Positions 16,801 to 24,132 of a DNA stretch of 52,347 nt are shown here, piece by piece (position 1 is the first letter of the stretch; each line of letters starts with the position of its first letter). Source of the stretch: Roseibium aquae (GTDB lineage Bacteria; Pseudomonadota; Alphaproteobacteria; Rhizobiales; Stappiaceae); assembly GCF_008711285.1 (NCBI RefSeq), contig NZ_VXDC01000016.1, positions 1-52,347 of the forward strand, in the 5' to 3' direction. The notes under the pieces are model-generated. The model worked only from the letters and a program-made list of their open reading frames with translations. It made no database searches and was not told where the DNA came from. The translations under genes and the position numbers were made by a program.

Positions 16801-17762
16801 CAGAGGCCTCGCCGCCGCCCGCACAGCCGGTGCAAAGCTTCGGGGCGGCGGTGCTGGAGGTGCTGGACCTTCCGGTGATCTCGGACACGCAAGGGGACCA
16901 CCAGCCCTGGTGCGCGGCCTTTGCCGCGCCCTGGGGCGGGGTGCGGGTGCAGGAGGGATCGCGGATCATCGCCAGCGTGCCGGGCCAGGCGAGGATGGGC
17001 CGGACGCAAACCGATCTTTTTGCGGGCACCGCCTATCGCTTCGACCGGGCGAACCGGCTGACGGTCCGGCTGGCTTACGGAACCTTGTCCTCGGTGCCGG
17101 AAGAGGAGCTGCTCGAGCGGGCGGTGAATGTGCTGGCGGTCTGGAACGGGGAGAATGCCTGGGAGATCCTGCAGTTTGCCACCGCCGAGCTGGTTGGCCA
17201 AATGACATGGCAGCTCTCGGGCCTGTTGCGCGGGCGGCGGGGGACCGCCCATGCCATGCGGGGTGCCGTTGCGGCGGGCGCGCGGGTGGTGCTTCTGGAC
17301 GGGGCGCTGGTCCAGGCGGATGTGCCGCTCACCGACCGGGGAATCCCAAGGACCTGGGCCTATGGCCCGGCGCCGCTGCCCTCGAGCGATCCGGCCTTCA
17401 AGACGCTTTCAATGCGCCTTGAAGCGGTGGCCCTGAAGCCCTTTGCGCCGGTGCATGTGCGGGGCCGAAGGACTCCGGCAGGGGATCTTGCCGTCTCGTG
17501 GATCCGCCAGGGGCGGGTGAACGCCACCTGGGCGGACGGCACGGACGTGCCGCTCGGCGAGGAGCGCGAGCTCTACGAGATCGATGTTCTGAATGGCGGC
17601 AGCGTGATCCGCACGGTCCGGGGGCTGACCAGCCCGGCCTGGACCTATGCGGCGGCCGACCAGACGGCGGATTTCGGCGCCCCGCAACCCGCCATCACCC
17701 TGCGCGTTGTCCAGATCTCGGGCCTGGTCGGCCGGGGTGTTCCAACGGAGGCGAACTTATGA
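13812..17762 (+). CDS. giant tail hub / host-specificity protein with GTA TIM-barrel domain
   Basis: This 1316-residue protein starts at ATG 13812 directly after the peptidase stop. The N-terminal part (about 1-200) has an alanine- and glycine-rich hydrophobic stretch. A glycosidase-like TIM-barrel region follows (about 360-770), with GIDTYMTLSDWRDGDGHLDA and WFTEYGFPSVDKATNQPNVF typical of the GTA_TIM domain. The C-terminal third is the phage tail domain found in GTA gp15 megatrons. In R. capsulatus GTA this protein forms the central spike and hub and contributes to host binding. It is complete and single in the window, so copy 1 of the tail module has no partner tip. Confidence 0.9.
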   Translation: MATLVLGAAATALSGSIGASPLVSALISGAAGVAGAYADGLIAGALTPARRMSTEGPRIGDLRLQTSTEGAPVADAVGRVRLAGQVIWATRLRMEVNTSSEKVGGKGGGGRQTVTTTTYSYFANFAVGLCEGPIAGIGRVWADGRILDLSRITHRVHAGTADQLPDPLISAREGEAPAYRGTALVVFEDLALGGFGNRIPQLEFEVIRKLPGIEEQVQGMVMIPGAGEWVYAGGEIRRLDPDSEGTSAAENVNNQVGGPDWAVAVDGLQRDFPNAASVLLVVSWFGSDLRCGACEVRPGVEFGPEKTTAPRSWQVHGLGRDGARLLARSAEDPQRPAYGGTPADSTVVDALRDLKRRGIATTFCPFLLMDIAPGNGLSDPYGRAEQPAFPWRGRITCHPAAGQPGSVDRTAAATAQVAGFFGTASLSDIAVTIDPASHAVTTSYSGPADWGWRRMVLHYARLCAAVNAIEPGAVTGFLIGSELRGLTFVRDGPGSYPAVSQLVQLAADCRAILGPDVKLTYAADWSEYRGHDPADGSGDFFFHLDPLWSSSAIDAVGIDTYMTLSDWRDGDGHLDALAGAGAITDLAYLHANVEGGEDYDWSYQGAADREDQTRTPITDGAYGKPWVFRAKDIRNWWLNSHFDRPGGVESGSPTGWVPQSKPIWFTEYGFPSVDKATNQPNVFVDPKSSESAFPYFSNGGRDDLIQRRGIEALLTYWDPGEGRNPVSPVYGGPMLDLSRSFLWTWDARPFPAFPNRSDVWGDAANWQYGHWVQGKLGAVTLGALIVHICKSVGFDAIEAGALSDPVAGWLRAGIVSPREQLEQLAQVYRFDMVETGERIVCRPRGRPPLGTLAEAELAAPDRQKPDWTLTRAQETDLPVRAHLGFWDAGHDYRQTSVAAGRLVTSSARTESLTAPLVMDPGEGQGRIEAWLMERWAERERASFALPPSKLAFDPGDGIVLEAGGRQRAVRLTRIVEAGARLCEAVAVEPGVYSLRRAEASPPPAQPVQSFGAAVLEVLDLPVISDTQGDHQPWCAAFAAPWGGVRVQEGSRIIASVPGQARMGRTQTDLFAGTAYRFDRANRLTVRLAYGTLSSVPEEELLERAVNVLAVWNGENAWEILQFATAELVGQMTWQLSGLLRGRRGTAHAMRGAVAAGARVVLLDGALVQADVPLTDRGIPRTWAYGPAPLPSSDPAFKTLSMRLEAVALKPFAPVHVRGRRTPAGDLAVSWIRQGRVNATWADGTDVPLGEERELYEIDVLNGGSVIRTVRGLTSPAWTYAAADQTADFGAPQPAITLRVVQISGLVGRGVPTEANL

Positions 17763-18481
17763 GCACAACCCCGCGGCTAAACCTGCCGCTGATCGCGGCC
17801 AGCCAGGCCCAGAAGGAGGTCACCCACAACGAGGCGCTCGCCCGGCTGGACGCCCTGGCGCATCTGGTCTTTCTCGACCGGGATCTCACCACCCCGCCCG
17901 CGGCAACCGATGGCGACACCTATCTGGTCGCCCCAAGCGCGACCGGCGACTGGACCGGGCAGGACGGGGCGATCGCCAGCTTTGCCGACGGCTTCTGGAC
18001 CTTCCATGCGCCGGTCACCGGCCTGTTGGCCTTCATCGCCGACGAGGGCACGCTGGCGGTCTTCACGGCCGCGGGGTGGCGCGACTATGGCGCGCTGCTG
18101 TCGCAGGTCGCGACCGTCTCGCAAAGCCCGTCGGGGGCTGAGAGCCGGATGTGTACCGTGGAAGAGGAGGTGACGCTGTCGGGGGCAACTGCGCTCACCT
18201 CGATCGTCATCCCCGACCGGGCGATCGTCTTCGGCGTTTCCACCCGCACGACCACCGCGATCACCGGGGCCGCTTCCTATGACTGCGGGATCGCCGGGGA
18301 GGTCTCGAAGTTCGGCGGCTCGCTCGGCATCGCGGCGGGCGCGACCAATGCCGGCGTGATCGGCCCGCAGGCCTTTTATGCCGACACGCCTGTCCAGCTG
18401 ACGGCCAATGGCGGGGCCTTTACCGGCGGCGCCGTGAAGGTGGTGCTGCATTACTTCCTGCCCGTGGTGCCGGGCTCATGA
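17759..18481 (+). CDS. DUF2793 tail fibre-like protein
   Basis: The protein of 240 residues begins at ATG 17759, overlapping the hub stop. The start MSTTPRLNLPLIAASQAQKE and the following VTHNEALARLDALAHL are the signature of DUF2793, found in GTA and alphaphage tail clusters and likely part of a spike or fibre. The C-terminal half is rich in threonine, glycine and alanine, suggesting a beta-rich receptor-facing domain. It is the last structural gene before the com-dam unit. Confidence 0.85.
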   Translation: MSTTPRLNLPLIAASQAQKEVTHNEALARLDALAHLVFLDRDLTTPPAATDGDTYLVAPSATGDWTGQDGAIASFADGFWTFHAPVTGLLAFIADEGTLAVFTAAGWRDYGALLSQVATVSQSPSGAESRMCTVEEEVTLSGATALTSIVIPDRAIVFGVSTRTTTAITGAASYDCGIAGEVSKFGGSLGIAAGATNAGVIGPQAFYADTPVQLTANGGAFTGGAVKVVLHYFLPVVPGS

Positions 18482-18500
18482 GTATCTGAGGACACGGGCG

Positions 18501-18526
18501 GTCCGGACCCTGAAAGAAATCCGGAC
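18501..18526. terminator. hairpin after tail operon (possible terminator)
   Basis: Perfect 7-base arms GTCCGGA and TCCGGAC enclose a 12-base loop, 20 bases after the last tail gene. No run of T follows, so it is at best a Rho-assisted or weak terminator before com. Confidence 0.35.
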
Positions 18527-18591
18527 GGCGGGCCATCGATCGCCAAACCAAGTGCCCGCCCGGCAGCCAAGAAGAACAACCGCCGCACCCG

Positions 18592-18610
18592 CTGCCCGCG
18601 CGGGCAGGAG
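18592..18610 (+). promoter_or_regulatory. hairpin overlapping the com ribosome site
   Basis: The perfect 16-base palindrome CTGCCCGCGCGGGCAG (18592-18607) runs into AGGAG (18606-18610), the only good ribosome site before com. Folded, it would hide the first two bases of that site. Confidence 0.5.
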
Positions 18611-18612
18611 AA

Positions 18613-18831
18613 GTGTCGGCGATTCTCGTCTGGGTTGATATGCAGGAAATCCGATGCGGCCGGTGTCATGCGCTTTTGTTCAAGGCTGGACAGGGCGCCA
18701 TTGCGGGAGCTATCCAGATCAAGTGCCGCAGATGCGGCACACTCAATTGGTTGAGGCCGGTGGAGCCCTTGATCCGCGCCGAAGAGCGCGACGGCAAGGA
18801 GCAAGACGATGCCGAGCGATCCGACCCCTGA
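18613..18831 (+). CDS. com: Com-like zinc-finger translational activator
   Basis: The core IRCGRCHALLFKAG ... IKCRRCGTLNWLRP has four cysteines in two CxxC pairs and matches phage Mu Com (RCKNCNKLLFKA ... RCPRCK), a small zinc protein that binds mRNA and opens the mom ribosome site. Two starts are possible. GTG 18613 is only two bases after AGGAG. ATG 18640 begins MQEIRCGRC, like Mu Com, but lacks a near ribosome site. From ATG the protein has 63 residues, close to Mu Com (62). The C-terminal end overlaps the start of the methylase gene by 23 bases, as com overlaps mom in Mu. The family match is strong; the regulatory role here is inferred. Confidence 0.8.
   Translation: MSAILVWVDMQEIRCGRCHALLFKAGQGAIAGAIQIKCRRCGTLNWLRPVEPLIRAEERDGKEQDDAERSDP
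18792..18814 (+). promoter_or_regulatory. stem enclosing the dam ribosome site and start codon
   Basis: CGGCA (18792-18796) can pair with TGCCG (18810-18814). The loop contains AGGAG, and the stem includes part of the ATG at 18809. This mirrors the inhibitory stem at the Mu mom start that Com releases. The stem is short (5 pairs), so its effect is a prediction. Confidence 0.4.
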
Positions 18832-19630
18832 TCAATCCCGGGCTCTAGAAACGATCCGGCCTGTGGTGCCGGTTGCACCCTATATTGGCGGCAAACACCG
18901 GCTGGCGAAGCGCATTGCGGCCAAGCTGCAAGCCCTCCCGCACAGTGTCTATGCCGAACCCTTTGTCGGGATGGGCGGGGTGTTCTTCCGCCGCCCGTTC
19001 CGCGCGCCCTGCGAGATCGTCAATGACATCTCGGGCGACGTGGTCACATTGTTCCGGATCCTCCAGCGGCACTATCCGCAGTTCCTGGAGGTTTTGCGGT
19101 TCCAGCTGACCAGCAGATCCGAGTTTGAACGGCTTTTGAAGACCGACCCGAACACCTTGACGGATCTGGAGCGGGCGGCGCGCTTCCTCTACATCCAGCG
19201 CATCTCCTTCGCGGGCAAGGTCAAGGGCCGGACATTCGGCGTGTCGCTGACCCGCGGCGCGCGGTTCGATCTCAGCCGGGTGGTGCCCCTTCTGGAGGAT
19301 GTCCATGAGCGATTGTCCGGCGTCATCATCGAACAACTGGCCTATGGGGACTGCATTGCCCGCTATGACCGGCCCGGCACGCTGTTCTATCTCGATCCGC
19401 CCTATTGGGACTGCGAGACCTACTATGGCGACGGGGTGTTCGGACCGCAGGACTTCGAACGCCTGGCAAACCAGCTGATCGAGATCAAAGGCCGGTTCCT
19501 GCTGTCGATCAACGATGCGCCGGAGATCCGGCAGGCATTCGGGGCATTCCATATCGAGGAGGTCGACGTGACCTATTCGGCCAGCAAGACGCGGTCAAAA
19601 CGGGTGACGGAGCTTTTGATCAGCAATTGA
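18809..19630 (+). CDS. DNA adenine methylase, D12 class (Dam-like)
   Basis: This 273-residue protein starts at ATG 18809 after AAGGAG, inside com. It has the D12-class N6-adenine methyltransferase motifs in order: APYIGGKHRLAKRI (AdoMet site, about residue 24), EPFVGMGGVFFR (about 51), and the catalytic DPPYWDCETYYG (about 195). The target may be GATC or another site and cannot be read from the sequence. It takes the place of mom at the right end of the phage, behind com, so the phage appears to have exchanged the Mom modification for adenine methylation while keeping the Com control. It would mark phage DNA late in growth against host nucleases. Confidence 0.85.
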   Translation: MPSDPTPDQSRALETIRPVVPVAPYIGGKHRLAKRIAAKLQALPHSVYAEPFVGMGGVFFRRPFRAPCEIVNDISGDVVTLFRILQRHYPQFLEVLRFQLTSRSEFERLLKTDPNTLTDLERAARFLYIQRISFAGKVKGRTFGVSLTRGARFDLSRVVPLLEDVHERLSGVIIEQLAYGDCIARYDRPGTLFYLDPPYWDCETYYGDGVFGPQDFERLANQLIEIKGRFLLSINDAPEIRQAFGAFHIEEVDVTYSASKTRSKRVTELLISN

Positions 19631-20056
19631 ACGGTTAACGCACACGGATGCGGGTGGCGTCGGAAAACCTGTAACGCGCAGGAACGAGTGGCCTTAAGGG
19701 CTTAAGCGGGATTATCCGGGAATGGATGGTTTTTCGCGGTTTTGTGCGGATTTGAGGGGTGTTTAACGCGCCGTTGATATACTCCTGGCGCAGGTTCGGT
19801 TGGCGCGGCGTGCCTGGTTTCCGCCTGGCCAGATTAAAAAGCGCTGTCAAGACAGCCCTTATGCGGCTTCAAGCAGGGTACCGGGCAGGGGAGCGATGCG
19901 ACCTGTTCCCTGGGGCCAGTTTCCTGCGGCTTTTCAAGGTCACTTGAATGGAAACTGGTGGCGCACCCATGCCGTGGTGGGAACCGAGGGACCGTGTTCC
20001 ATATGACACATTATGCGAATCCGGCCGTGTCGGTTGGCGGACTCATGCTTCTTTTG
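19631..20056. other. region containing the right end of prophage 1
   Basis: No supported gene is present. The first about 130 bases still look phage-like. They include GTTTTTCGCGGTTTTGTGCGG (19729 onward), which has the spaced G/T-rich look of transposase end sites, and GGGGTGTTTAACG at 19756-19768. The exact end and the 5-base target duplication cannot be fixed by eye. Confidence 0.4.
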
Positions 20057-20749
20057 TCAGGGTCCATCTTTTTCCGCGCGGGTATCGGTTGTTTCAAATG
20101 CCGCCCGCAAACGCTCTCTAACATCTTCGGTGAGGTGCAGATCATCTTTTCCGGAAATCTCGCGGATATAGGCGAGGATTTCACGTTCAGCGTTTGTTGT
20201 CAGGCCACCGACAATATCTTCCAGAACGGATTTCCATTCTGGGTGATAGTCATAAATGACAGATCGTAACAAAAGAATGGGATCAATGCCTAACGCCCTC
20301 GAAATAGAGGGAATCTTGTCCAGAGGTACCTTTGTTGCTCCGGTTTTCAGCATCGATATATTGTTCGGCTTGTCGTAACCGGCTTCGGCAGCAATGTCCC
20401 GTTGCTTTGCGCCATACAATTTCCTGCGCTGGATATACTCGGCAATGAGATCCTTTGCCGCCGGTACGCATTCATCCGTTAAAAGGGGCCGTTTCGAACG
20501 ATCGGCTACATACCGACACAGAATACTGGACATTGCCGCTAAGAAGTCGTGCGGGTGGCGTTCTTTGAAGAATTTGATCACCTCCTTGCGCGGGGCCAAT
20601 GTCACGCGTTCTTGTTTCGTCGGATCGACGACCAACGCATTTTCAAAAAAACTCGCGTCGAGTTCGGGAATATCCGAGAAATCGATGTCGTCATCTGAGA
20701 GGCTTGCAAGTTCCTCGATTGAAAGTGGTCGTTCATATCGTTTTGTCAT
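20057..20749 (-). CDS. BrnA-like N-terminal domain fused to XRE-type regulator
   Basis: The protein of 230 residues starts at ATG 20749 (MTKRYERPLSIEELASLSDD); an upstream in-frame ATG is less likely. Residues about 15-80, with DDDIDFSDIPELDASFFENA and then TLAPRKEVIKFFKERHPHDF, look like the BrnA/DUF4415 antitoxin layout: an acidic IPELD segment, then a ribbon-helix-helix part. Residues about 105-170, with KQRDIAAEAGYDKPNNISML and ALGIDPILLL, form an XRE-type helix-turn-helix. The combination suggests a dual DNA-binding autoregulator. It is the last gene of a four-gene minus-strand unit, 96 bases after its neighbour. GC is lower than in the phage genes. Confidence 0.55.
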   Translation of the reverse strand: MTKRYERPLSIEELASLSDDDIDFSDIPELDASFFENALVVDPTKQERVTLAPRKEVIKFFKERHPHDFLAAMSSILCRYVADRSKRPLLTDECVPAAKDLIAEYIQRRKLYGAKQRDIAAEAGYDKPNNISMLKTGATKVPLDKIPSISRALGIDPILLLRSVIYDYHPEWKSVLEDIVGGLTTNAEREILAYIREISGKDDLHLTEDVRERLRAAFETTDTRAEKDGP

Positions 20750-20881
20750 ATCTGTTACTCTGTGGCTGGCATGCAATCGAGCCAAAACAAAAACTTCTCG
20801 TTAGCCGGAAACCAACCTTTAGGGGGAGCCGACTTTTCGATTTCCGAGCCGCTCCCCCGTTGATTACGATCCGGGCTCCGT

Positions 20882-21775
20882 TTAATCTTCGAGGAGGTAC
20901 TCAATGGCGCGGGCGACGAACTTGGAGCGTGGCAATCCAAACTCATGGGCCAAGCGCGTCAGCGCGTCGATATCTAATGAGACTTTACGGCCTGCGAATA
21001 AATCAGTGAGCCATGACGCATCCACTGCAGTGCAGGATGCTAGTTCGGCTTGAGAAAGCTCCTGGTTTTCTATAATTCGCCTCAAAGCCAATGGAAATGG
21101 GCTATCGCCATTTAGTAGTCGCAACTGCCGCGCCAGAAGCGCCTCAGGCGATATAGGCCCCTGATCTGGAATGAAACCGCGCCGTTTCTGAAGCCAAACG
21201 ATAGCATCCTTTCCGGCGAGTACTGACGTCTGGCTGTCACCGATCCGTTCGATGGTGAAACCCTCTTTGCTGAGGGATGCCCTAACGGAAGCTTCAGAAA
21301 GGCCCGACAAGATGCTGAGATCTGCGAGACTTGGATCATAACTACCATCCACCTCCATCCCGAACCGCGCGAAAAAGCCTTGAAAAACCCGGCGAAGCGG
21401 GGGGTTGTTCAAACGACAAAGTGGTGTGGGCTCACCCTCAGGATCGGTTGTTGGGTAACATCCGCTCAGCAGACCAGAACCAATCCTATTCCAATGATAG
21501 AAGTCGGCGATATGCCGATCCTCGAGCTGATAAAGGTATTGATATGCGGCGTAGGCATCGTTGAACACCGAGTGATGCGTCGGTTCGAGCCGTAGCCTCA
21601 CTTCTTCTGGATACTCGGTCAAAACCGCATCGGTTTCAAAGCCGAGAAATCGAGAAACGATTGTTTTGTCGTCAGGACCGAATTCATTGAGTGTGGCTGC
21701 CTGAGCGATGATTAGGCGGCGAACCTGATCCTCAATTTCATCCCATGTATAAGGTATTGGTTTTTCGTTACTCAT
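20882..21775 (-). CDS. unknown protein with C-terminal helix-turn-helix
   Basis: This 297-residue soluble protein starts at ATG 21775, overlapping the stop of the UDG-like gene by ATGA. The first 200 residues match nothing I recognise; they are acidic, with aromatic-rich stretches (HHSVFNDAYAAYQYLYQL). Residues about 225-285 (RRIIENQELSQAELASCTAV, then LTDLFAGRKVSLDIDALTRL) form an XRE-like helix-turn-helix with an antitoxin flavour. Close coupling indicates joint production with the UDG-like protein. It may be a regulator or a protein partner of it. Confidence 0.5.
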   Translation of the reverse strand: MSNEKPIPYTWDEIEDQVRRLIIAQAATLNEFGPDDKTIVSRFLGFETDAVLTEYPEEVRLRLEPTHHSVFNDAYAAYQYLYQLEDRHIADFYHWNRIGSGLLSGCYPTTDPEGEPTPLCRLNNPPLRRVFQGFFARFGMEVDGSYDPSLADLSILSGLSEASVRASLSKEGFTIERIGDSQTSVLAGKDAIVWLQKRRGFIPDQGPISPEALLARQLRLLNGDSPFPLALRRIIENQELSQAELASCTAVDASWLTDLFAGRKVSLDIDALTRLAHEFGLPRSKFVARAIEYLLED

Positions 21776-22557
21776 GCACGTGCCTCGCTCAAGCTGGTCA
21801 CCTGATTGCGAAGTCTTGCAAATGATTCTTGCAAGGCCGCCGGATTTGTTTTGCGGGATGCCTTTTCAGCAGACTTGCGCCCCAGAAACACGGCGACCCG
21901 TTCTGCATTGGCTCCGCTGGGGTGAGGTAAGCCGACCAGAACACGGCGAGGATCAAGGCAACCCACAACAGATAGGTGTTCTAGGGCAGCACTAGCCTTT
22001 GGCCCAAGGGGCAGCCACAGTGCAGAGGGCAGGGTTCTAGCCTCTTCAGCCAAGCAGGTTTCTACAAATCGGCGCAGCAAAGGTGTCTTCAGCATTTCTG
22101 GGGTGCCGTTGTAGTTTTTTCGGTTAACGAATACTGGGTACCGCAATGCGGAGGTGAAATGGACCTCACGAGAGCCTGGTTCGAATAGCGATGCTGTTGT
22201 GTTGCAACCAAGTAGTTCGCCAACGCCGATCGCGTCTAGCATCGCGACGAGATTAGACCGCATGGCACCGCTGAAACTGCCAATGAGTTTGGCATCTGCC
22301 AAAGCTTGATCCTGTTTCAAACCCTTATTGAGTGATTTCAGGACTGCCTGCCAGGCATTTGTTGCTTGCGTTTCCCCCGGCGTGATGCCGACAACAACAA
22401 GCTTTGCTTCCTTTTCGATGTAGTCGAACGGTGCGTACTGGACCCGGATTGCCCCTTCGCTTGCAATGCTCATCTCCGGGCTTTGCACGAGCCGGTCGGC
22501 GGTGATGGTCTGAGCGATTGGCAGGAATTTGTCTGCAAAAATGGAATGATTTTCCAA
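21772..22557 (-). CDS. uracil-DNA-glycosylase superfamily-like protein
   Basis: This 261-residue protein is read from a TTG start at 22557 with AGGAG nine bases upstream; no other good start lies near. The segment KLVVVGITPGETQA (about 50-63) resembles the water-activating G-x-x-PG motif of UDG-fold proteins, and GLPHPSGANAERVAVFLG (about 210-227) resembles the HPS-N motif that contacts DNA. Similar domains occur in base-excision enzymes and in some phage-defence nucleases. Sequence between the motifs is unlike housekeeping UDGs, so the substrate is uncertain. It is the second gene of the minus-strand operon, 30 bases after the DUF4258 gene. Confidence 0.5.
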   Translation of the reverse strand: MENHSIFADKFLPIAQTITADRLVQSPEMSIASEGAIRVQYAPFDYIEKEAKLVVVGITPGETQATNAWQAVLKSLNKGLKQDQALADAKLIGSFSGAMRSNLVAMLDAIGVGELLGCNTTASLFEPGSREVHFTSALRYPVFVNRKNYNGTPEMLKTPLLRRFVETCLAEEARTLPSALWLPLGPKASAALEHLSVVGCLDPRRVLVGLPHPSGANAERVAVFLGRKSAEKASRKTNPAALQESFARLRNQVTSLSEARA

Positions 22558-22586
22558 GGTGTTTTTCTCCTAGCGTTTTTCGAAAA

Positions 22587-22850
22587 TCAGGCGCGAAACC
22601 GGCGCGTCCCATGTGCAACGGTGATTAGCCTGTTGCCTGAGGTGATTGCGTAGGCACCGCGGTACCGTTCAAGACGAGCTCTTTGGTGCCGGTTATTCTC
22701 CACAGCCAGTTCGATAGCTGATTTGTCCAGCACGAGACTTACTGCGCCCTTTGCCGGCTTTTCGGATCCAAAGGCGAGGATTGTGGCAACCACATCCATC
22801 GGAAAACCCCTTTGGGCACATCGTATTTCTGCGTGTTTGGACAAAAGCAT
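22587..22850 (-). CDS. DUF4258-like small protein (possible toxin)
   Basis: The 87-residue protein starts at ATG 22850 behind AAAGGGGG. The sequence MLLSKHAEIRCAQRGFPMDV, a middle beta part, and the end YAITSGNRLITVAHGTRRFR follow the DUF4258 layout (KHA--R---RGI ... ITV), a family of small RNase-fold proteins often in toxin-antitoxin pairs. It opens the four-gene operon whose last gene has a BrnA-like antitoxin domain. This fits a toxin-antitoxin relation across the operon, but that is inference. Confidence 0.5.
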   Translation of the reverse strand: MLLSKHAEIRCAQRGFPMDVVATILAFGSEKPAKGAVSLVLDKSAIELAVENNRHQRARLERYRGAYAITSGNRLITVAHGTRRFRA

Positions 22851-22869
22851 AACCGCCCCCTTTCGATGG

Positions 22870-22903
22870 GTGTATAGATATATAGTTTTATATTCTTCGT
22901 CAA
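22870..22903 (-). promoter_or_regulatory. promoter of the DUF4258-UDG-HTH operon
   Basis: On the minus strand TTGACG (22903-22898) is followed by a very AT-rich stretch with overlapping TATA-like -10 candidates, about 25 bases before the ribosome site. The spacing of the best -10 is ambiguous. Confidence 0.4.
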
Positions 22904-23313
22904 CCAGAAAAATATAAAAATATAAAATCAAACAGCTTTGGAGCGTTTTTCTAGGCGCGCGGTGCGCCTTGTAGTCAAAACATGGGCATGGGATTTTGAC
23001 GGCGAACAGCGGCTTCTCAGCTGATCACGAGCGGTTTCGCGGCAAGCCATAGATTTGAACGGAATGAAGTGTTTGCCGGGTCGTTCGTAGCTCCGGCGGA
23101 GTTTGCGGCGAATGGCAAAAAAATGAAGGATGCCCCGAATTGATCCGAGGAATTGGCCCGTTAGTTCTGTTCCAAGCAAAATCCGCTTTATCGGAAGGTA
23201 AGGAGCTCTTGCCGTTGAATTTTGAATCTGGTTCAAAGTTGCAGAAAACACCTATCGCTTAGTATCCATATCCGGCACACCAGTTGGTGAATCGACTTAA
23301 CAAGAAATTTGTG
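22904..23313. other. intergenic region between divergent units
   Basis: This holds the upstream sequence of the minus-strand operon and of the plus-strand orphan gene. An open minus-strand frame of 107 codons (22928-23251) has an arginine-rich composition but no ribosome site or recognisable domain, and I do not count it as a gene. Confidence 0.4.
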
Positions 23314-23979
23314 ATGACACGTCTATTTACTTTTAAATCCGATGAACTCGAACCGTTGGGAAGGTCAAAAATCAAAAAATTAGAGTCTTGTATAATATAT
23401 TATATCTACCAGGGACGAAATGCGTGGCACTCAACTTGGGTAACCCAGTATTGGTCGGGCTGTATGCACACCACGCTCGAGAGCGCAAAGGAAAATGCGG
23501 AACGTCTCAGGACACAAGGATCTGTATTCCATATCCAGGAATTACCTGCTCTTGCTTTTCGAAGCGCAAAAGGGGTTTTAGTCGTTACGCAAATTAACAC
23601 ACTACAACCATTGAGATATTATTCAGCTGATGCAGTGAGTTCATTGCCGGAGGGTTTTAAAAGAATAAAAGGTGGTCGCGAGAATTATTTGTCAAAGGGG
23701 GCTCCACTTATGGGCGTTGCTATGTCATTTTTACATTCCAGTCGATTTTGGAGAGAGGCTCCTCCGGCCGAAAACTCTGTCATTACTGTTTCATCATCAG
23801 ATAGTAATCTTACACTTAAGAAATTGACCAAGGCAAAGTTATGTACCTTCAAATCATCATCCTTTGGTGGGGGATATCTTCTTTCTTGGTGTCAAGACTT
23901 GAGTCGACAAGTAAATATATCTTCCTTATATGTCCAACGTCTCTCAAATGGTTTTATCGATCAGGTGTTGGACAGGTGA
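23314..23979 (+). CDS. hypothetical protein (orphan, low GC)
   Basis: This 221-residue protein starts at ATG 23314 behind AAGAAA; upstream in-frame TTG/GTG codons could add ten residues. It begins MTRLFTFKSDELEPLGRSKI and has no membrane segment. There are many serines and aromatic residues, and an internal repeat-like use of TFKS near both ends (residues 6 and about 180). I recognise no family. GC is about 40%, far below the phage, and no gene is coupled to it. It lies between two defence-like operons, so a defence or regulatory role is possible but unsupported. Confidence 0.5.
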   Translation: MTRLFTFKSDELEPLGRSKIKKLESCIIYYIYQGRNAWHSTWVTQYWSGCMHTTLESAKENAERLRTQGSVFHIQELPALAFRSAKGVLVVTQINTLQPLRYYSADAVSSLPEGFKRIKGGRENYLSKGAPLMGVAMSFLHSSRFWREAPPAENSVITVSSSDSNLTLKKLTKAKLCTFKSSSFGGGYLLSWCQDLSRQVNISSLYVQRLSNGFIDQVLDR

Positions 23980-24132
23980 TAAACTATCAATACAATTATC
24001 AAGGTATTTTCCTGTGAAGAATATGGGGTTTTGTTTTTGCAGCCGTCGCAAGTATGTTTAGCTCGAAAGGTTAGGCAGGCTGCGGATACAGAGCCGTTGC
24101 GGTCACCTATTTTCTGAGCCGCAATACTACTG

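Noticed and set aside
13284..17252. A minus-strand open frame of more than 1300 codons opposite the giant tail hub gene.
   Set aside because: It is the mirror of a high-GC gene with strong codon bias. It has low-complexity arginine, proline and histidine composition, and the plus-strand protein has clear GTA domains.
22928..23251. A 107-codon minus-strand frame upstream of the DUF4258 operon.
   Set aside because: No ribosome site, no recognisable domain, and arginine-rich composition. It overlaps the probable promoter region.
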